This document shows positions 7,333-10,850 of a DNA stretch of 10,850 bases, in pieces; position 1 is the first letter of the stretch, and each line of letters begins with the position of its first letter. The stretch spans positions 1 through 10,850 of the forward strand of contig SLSQ01000329.1 of the NCBI GenBank assembly GCA_007130355.1. The letters run 5' to 3'. The notes beneath the pieces are model-generated. The model saw nothing but the letters and a program-made list of their open reading frames with translations. It was not told the DNA's origin and did no database searches. The stretch comes from Trueperaceae bacterium. GTDB taxonomy: Bacteria; Deinococcota; Deinococci; Deinococcales; Trueperaceae. The translations under genes and the position numbers were made by a program.

Positions 7333-7336
<4 letters not shown>
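6083..7336 (-). CDS. PLP-dependent class I/II aminotransferase (methionine/kynurenine aminotransferase-like)
   Basis: The 417-residue product is a fold-type I aminotransferase. IDLGQGYPSDGPP at residues 41-53 binds the substrate carboxylate region. YAPMRGLPALRREIA follows at 70-84. NPHNPSG at 181-187 includes Asn184. ADEVYEHL at 211-218 holds the PLP-ring Asp212 and Tyr215. SFGKSFSATGWKVGW at 241-255 holds the PLP Schiff-base Lys244, and LRLAFCRP near the C-terminus holds the carboxylate-binding Arg. The FGKSFSATGWKVGW form is typical of the YbdL/kynurenine-aminotransferase group, which often accepts methionine, aromatic and some branched-chain substrates. The GTG start (7334-7336) overlaps the leuB stop as GTGA. 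There is no Shine-Dalgarno just upstream, so translation probably depends on coupling to leuB. Its place between leuB and ilvD suggests it transaminates 2-ketoisocaproate or a related keto acid, a job usually done by fold-type IV IlvE. Confidence 0.88.
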
Positions 7337-8411
<1,075 letters not shown>

Positions 8412-8415
<4 letters not shown>

Positions 8416-9029
8416 GCCGATGCTCCCTTCGGCAGGTAGCCGAGGCGGTGGGCGGCGGCCTCGATCGCCTCGTTCGCTTCGAGCAGTTCGGCGAGCGGAT
8501 CCCAACGCCCCTCGAGCAGCGCCCCGCGGGCGCCGTCGGGCAGATGGGCGGGGAAGAGGTGCTCGCCGGCACGCACCTGGCGCGCGTCGACGTCGACCTC
8601 GACCTCGACCTCCGGGTCCGCCTCGACCGCGGCGCGCAGCGCCGCGAGGTCCTCCGCGTCGAGGGTGACGCAGGGGACGCCGAGCGTGGTGGCGTTGCCG
8701 AAGAAGATCTCGGCGAAGCTGCCGGCGATCACGGCGCGGAAGCCGGCCTTGTGGATCGATTGCGGCGCGTGCTCGCGGCTGCTGCCGCACCCGAAGTTCA
8801 TGCCGCTGATCAGGATGCGGGCCCGCTCGGCGCCGGGACGGTTGAGGGGGTGGGGCTTCGGCGCGCCGTCGGCGTCGTACCGCTCGTCGTAGAACAGCTG
8901 CGGTCCGAGCGCATCGAAGGTGACGCACTTCAGGAACCGGGCCGGCACGATCCGGTCGGTGTCGATGTCGTTTCCGGGCACGACCACGGCCGTACCGCGG
9001 ACGGCGCGGACCTTCTCGAGCGCGCTCAT
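8412..9029 (-). CDS. leuD: 3-isopropylmalate dehydratase small subunit LeuD
   Basis: LeuD is the swivelling small subunit that, with LeuC, isomerises 2-isopropylmalate to 3-isopropylmalate. The 205-residue product is of the bacterial (E. coli-like) length class. It shows VVPGNDIDTDRIVPARFLK (16-34) and the active-site segment SGMNFGCGSSREHAPQSI (75-92) with the Ser-Ser-Arg substrate-binding loop at 83-85. GSFAEIFFGNATTLGVPCV follows at 103-121. The ATG (9027-9029) overlaps the leuC stop as ATGA, and AGGAGG (9037-9042) lies 7 nt upstream inside the end of leuC. The glutamate/valine-rich stretch around 138-149 is normal for this part of the family. Confidence 0.96.
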
Positions 9030-10465
9030 GCGGGCACCTCCTGCGGCTGCGCGAACAGGGAACGGGCGTCGGTCACGTGGCCGGTGACGGCCGCCGCCAT
9101 CACCATCACCGGGCTCATCAGCACCGTCCGGCCGGTGGGGCTGCCCTGGCGGCCCTTGAAGTTGCGGTTGCTGGTGCTGGCGCAGAGCTGATCGCCGAGC
9201 AGCTTGTCGGGGTTCATCGCCAGGCACATCGAACAGCCGGCCTCGCGCCATTCGAAGCCTGCGGCGCGGAAGATCGCGTCGATCCCGCGACGCTCGCACT
9301 CCTCCTTCACGAGCTGGGAGCCGGGCACGGCGATCGCCTGGACCGAGTCCGCCACCGTGCGCCCCTCGAGCACGCGGGCGGCCTCGACGAAGTCGCTCAG
9401 GCGGGCGTTCGTGCAGCTCCCGAAGAAGGCGACGTCGACCTTCGTACCGGCGATCGGCGCTCCGGGCCGGAGCTGCATGTGGGCCAGCGCCTCCTCGATC
9501 GAGGTCCGCTCCGCCTCGTCGGCGGCGTGCGCGGGATCGGGCACGGACTCGTCGATGGAGATCGCCTGGCCCGGATGGATTCCCCACGTCACCGTCGGCG
9601 CGATCTCCCGGGCGTCGATGCGGACGAGGTCGTCGTAGGCGCAGTCCGGATCGGAGGCGAGGGCGCTCCAGCGCGCGACCGCCTCGTCCCAGGCCGCGCC
9701 GCTCGGGGCGTACGGGCGACCCTTCAGGTAGTCGAAGGTGGTGGCGTCCGGATTCACGTAGCCGCAGCGGGCGCCCCCCTCGATCGACATGTTGCAGACG
9801 GTCATCCGCTCCTCCATCGACATCCGGTCGAACACCTCGCCGGCGTACTCGTAGGCGTAGCCGATGCCCCCGTTGACGCCGAGGGTGCGGATGATGTGGA
9901 GGATCACGTCCTTGGCGTAGACGCCGGGCGGAAGCTCGCCGTGCACCTCGATGCGGCGCACCTTCAACTTCTGCATCGCCAGCGTCTGGGTCGCCAGGAC
10001 GTCGCGGACCTGGCTGGTCCCGATGCCGAAGGCGATCGCGCCGAAGGCGCCGTGGGTGCTGGTGTGACTGTCGCCGCAGACGATCGTGGTGCCCGGTTGG
10101 GTGATGCCCTGCTCCGGGCCGACCATGTGCACGATCCCCTGTCGTCCGCTGGCCAGGTCGAACAGCGTCACCCCGTGCCGGTCGCAGTTCCGGCGCAGCG
10201 CGCGGATCATCTCGTCGGCGAGCGGGTCCTCGAACGGTTCGAGGTGGCTGTGGGTGGGCACGATGTGGTCGACGGTCGCGAACGTCCGTTCCGGCATCCG
10301 CACCGGCAGGTCCAGCTCGTCGAGCATGCCGAACGCCTGGGGACTGGTGACCTCGTGGATCATGTGCGCGCCGATCAGCAACTGCGTCGCGCCGCCCGGC
10401 AGCTCGCGTACGGCGTGGGCGTCCCACACCTTCTCGTACAGGTTCTTCGGTCGCTCTGGGTTCAT
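9026..10465 (-). CDS. leuC: 3-isopropylmalate dehydratase large subunit LeuC
   Basis: LeuC is the 4Fe-4S aconitase-type subunit of isopropylmalate isomerase. The 479-residue product has the three cluster cysteines C351 (FFGSCTNARLSD), C411 and C414 (AGCSMCLAMNPDKL). Other marks are the N-terminal LYEKVWDAHAV, VDHIVPTHSH (65-74), GIVHMVGPEQGITQPG (110-125), CGDSHTSTHGAFGAIAFGIGTS (130-151) and NMSIEGGARCGYVNPD. The length fits the E. coli-like class (about 466-475) rather than the shorter archaeal or homoaconitase class (about 420), which supports a leucine role over a lysine role. The ATG at 10463-10465 was chosen because the conserved family N-terminus begins at LYEKVWD and GAGGAG (10470-10475) lies 4 nt upstream. 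A longer in-frame start at 10555 would add a Pro/Arg-rich stretch with no family match. It is the first gene of the leucine operon and lies behind a long leader. Confidence 0.96.
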   Translation of the reverse strand: MNPERPKNLYEKVWDAHAVRELPGGATQLLIGAHMIHEVTSPQAFGMLDELDLPVRMPERTFATVDHIVPTHSHLEPFEDPLADEMIRALRRNCDRHGVTLFDLASGRQGIVHMVGPEQGITQPGTTIVCGDSHTSTHGAFGAIAFGIGTSQVRDVLATQTLAMQKLKVRRIEVHGELPPGVYAKDVILHIIRTLGVNGGIGYAYEYAGEVFDRMSMEERMTVCNMSIEGGARCGYVNPDATTFDYLKGRPYAPSGAAWDEAVARWSALASDPDCAYDDLVRIDAREIAPTVTWGIHPGQAISIDESVPDPAHAADEAERTSIEEALAHMQLRPGAPIAGTKVDVAFFGSCTNARLSDFVEAARVLEGRTVADSVQAIAVPGSQLVKEECERRGIDAIFRAAGFEWREAGCSMCLAMNPDKLLGDQLCASTSNRNFKGRQGSPTGRTVLMSPVMVMAAAVTGHVTDARSLFAQPQEVPA

Positions 10466-10618
10466 GGATCTCCTCGTTCGGGGCCGTGGCGGACGGCGGG
10501 TCGGGGGAACGGTCGGGTGCCTGCGAAGCCTACGGGGCGGGTCGGGGGACGCCACGAAGACGCCGCCCGGCCTCGGGGGCGTGGGCGGCGGTGGCTGCGG
10601 GGACGGCGAAGGTCCGGC
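10466..10618 (-). promoter_or_regulatory. Leader region upstream of leuC, no protein gene seen
   Basis: This is the distal part of a leader of about 280 nt between the presumed promoter (10756-10761) and leuC. It is rich in C-runs and contains one strong hairpin (10561-10590) and a small one close to leuC (GCCGT 10493-10497 with ACGGC 10483-10487), the latter just before the ribosome binding site. I looked for the T-box consensus (GGUGGNACC-type bulge) and found none, and no riboswitch class that I recognise. A long structured leader before a leucine operon suggests regulation, but the mechanism is not proven by sequence. Confidence 0.4.
10561..10590 (-). terminator. Candidate attenuator hairpin in the leuC leader
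   Basis: On the minus strand CGCCGCCC (10583-10590) pairs perfectly with GGGCGGCG (10561-10568), with an inner GCC/GGC pairing in the 14-nt loop, and is followed by TCTTCGT. The following stretch is only weakly U-rich, but the stem is strong for a leader position. CACGCCC (10577-10583), which spans the loop and the edge of the stem, is exactly complementary to GGGCGTG (10660-10666) inside the leader ORF, so an alternative fold exists. It may act as a terminator or attenuator; it could also be chance in GC-rich DNA. Confidence 0.35.
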
Positions 10619-10747
10619 TCAGGGCTCGGAACGGAGCCGTGCCCGACGCGACGCGCCGGCACGCCCGTGCGCTAGCCGCAGCGTGTGCCGCAGGCGGATC
10701 GAACGCAGACGGGGTCGGAACGGCGCGAAACCGGAGTCGTACGGCAT
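10619..10747 (-). CDS. Putative 42-residue leader peptide of the leucine operon
   Basis: An ATG lies 8 nt after the TATAGT box (10756-10761), the distance expected for a leaderless mRNA, and opens a 42-codon ORF ending in TGA at 10619-10621. The product is very arginine-rich (MPYDSGFAPFRPRLRS... ending RARLRSEP). It has five leucine codons, three of them close together as CTG CGG CAC ACG CTG CGG CTA, including the uncommon CTA codon. There is no run of adjacent leucines as in the classical E. coli leuL, so attenuation by leucine starvation is only a possibility. I do not recognise any domain. The alternative is a non-coding leader; ORF length and position are the only support. Confidence 0.35.
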   Translation of the reverse strand: MPYDSGFAPFRPRLRSIRLRHTLRLAHGRAGASRRARLRSEP

Positions 10748-10755
10748 CGGCCGCC

Positions 10756-10761
10756 ACTATA
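10756..10761 (-). promoter_or_regulatory. Candidate -10 box of the leuCDB operon
   Basis: TATAGT on the minus strand is the best -10 match in the right part of the window, standing out in very GC-rich DNA. It is located in the intergenic gap upstream of leuC and just downstream of the previous gene's terminator. The -35 region is weak (CTGGCC or TGGCCC at 18-19 nt). Transcription would start at about 10747-10749, on or next to the ATG of the leader ORF. Confidence 0.55.
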
Positions 10762-10762
10762 C

Positions 10763-10788
10763 CCAGGTCGCGCGCCGTGGGGCCAGGT
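10763..10788 (-). repeat. ACCTGG direct repeat spaced by two helical turns at the leu promoter
   Basis: On the minus strand ACCTGG occurs at 10783-10788 and again at 10763-10768, exactly 20 bp apart, covering the -35 region and the base pairs next to the -10 box. Two copies on the same helix face could be an operator for a regulator or activator. The repeat is short and may be accidental. Confidence 0.25.
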
Positions 10789-10797
10789 GCGCAGAAC

Positions 10798-10821
10798 GGG
10801 GGCGCCGGCCTCAGCGCCCCC
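10798..10821 (-). terminator. Strong hairpin overlapping the stop codon of the gene at the right edge
   Basis: On the minus strand GGGGGCGC (10814-10821) pairs perfectly with GCGCCCCC (10798-10805). The 8-nt loop can add a U-G and a G-C pair, giving about 10 bp with an AGGC tetraloop. It is followed by GTTCT. The TGA stop of the upstream minus-strand gene (10811-10813) lies inside the loop side of the hairpin. This fits an intrinsic terminator separating that gene from the leucine operon. Confidence 0.65.
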
Positions 10822-10850
10822 CGCGCCCGAAGCCGCCGCGCCCGAAGCCG
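10811..10850 (-). CDS. C-terminal end of a Gly-Phe-Gly-Arg-rich protein (rest outside window)
   Basis: Reading the minus strand from the right edge gives GFGRGGFGRGGR followed by TGA (10811-10813). The DNA is a 15-bp tandem repeat (10822-10836 and 10837-10850, the second copy cut by the window edge). Such RGG/GFGRG tails are typical of RNA-binding proteins and some DEAD-box RNA helicases, where they give unspecific RNA contact; glycine-rich tails also occur in some membrane or secreted proteins. With only 12 residues visible no product can be named. The adjacent terminator-like hairpin and the downstream leu promoter support this being a real gene end. Confidence 0.4.
   Translation of the reverse strand, partial: GFGRGGFGRGGR

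Noticed and set aside
10466..10555. Longer LeuC start at 10555
   Set aside because: The added 30 residues are Pro/Arg-rich and unlike any LeuC N-terminus, and the ATG at 10465 has a GAGGAG site and gives the normal family start.
10466..10747. T-box riboswitch upstream of leuC
   Set aside because: No T-box consensus bulge or matching specifier stem was found on the minus strand.
10530..10757. 75-residue minus-strand ORF starting with GTG inside the leu promoter region
   Set aside because: Its start codon overlaps the -10 box, the protein is Ala/Pro/Arg low-complexity, and long open frames are common by chance in such GC-rich DNA.

Overview
The window is very GC-rich and gene-dense chromosomal DNA, with no sign of mobile elements, CRISPR arrays, or tRNA or rRNA genes. 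The best guess for the host is a member of the Deinococcota (Thermus/Deinococcus/Truepera side). The LeuB protein shares long identical stretches with my memory of Thermus thermophilus LeuB (for example FPGLERLSPLKEE and VDKANVL). Several genes also start only a few bases downstream of a TANNNT -10 box, the leaderless style common in that phylum. This placement is an inference, not a database result.

Left part (1-1316). A plus-strand gene enters from the left edge and ends at 590. It reads as the C-terminal part of a 2-oxoacid dehydrogenase E2 acyltransferase-like domain whose catalytic DHRxxDG motif is missing. A perfect 12-bp hairpin (601-628) separates it from a convergent two-gene unit on the minus strand: a DUF309 protein followed by a small PspC-domain membrane protein, joined by an ATGA overlap.

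Middle part (1317-3587). A 42-bp gap holds back-to-back candidate promoters for the DUF309 gene and for a plus-strand operon ubiX-ispD-ispE, whose genes are joined by GTGA overlaps. IspD and IspE are consecutive steps of the MEP isoprenoid pathway. UbiX consumes a dimethylallyl phosphate to prenylate FMN, so the operon links isoprenoid supply and one of its uses.

Right part (3584-10850). A long minus-strand operon reads leuC-leuD-leuB-aminotransferase-ilvD, each joined to the next by a 4-nt overlap, followed after a 34-nt gap by a ThuA-domain gene with its own strong ribosome binding site. It covers isopropylmalate isomerase, isopropylmalate dehydrogenase, dihydroxy-acid dehydratase and a class I aminotransferase that could perform the last step; leuA, ilvB/N and ilvC are not in the window. 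Upstream of leuC is a leader of about 280 nt. It has a TATAGT -10 box, an immediately following 42-codon ORF and GC-rich hairpins, one of which is followed by a short T-containing stretch; this could be an attenuator. At the right edge a minus-strand gene ends in a Gly-Phe-Gly-Arg-rich tail, and a strong hairpin overlaps its stop codon.

I saw no clear new multi-gene system. The most interesting items are the apparently catalytically dead E2-like protein and the possible leucine-operon leader. Smaller oddities are a Gly-to-Phe change in the LeuB PGDGIGPE motif, the aminotransferase and ThuA genes in the leucine operon, and the repeated use of 4-nt overlaps.
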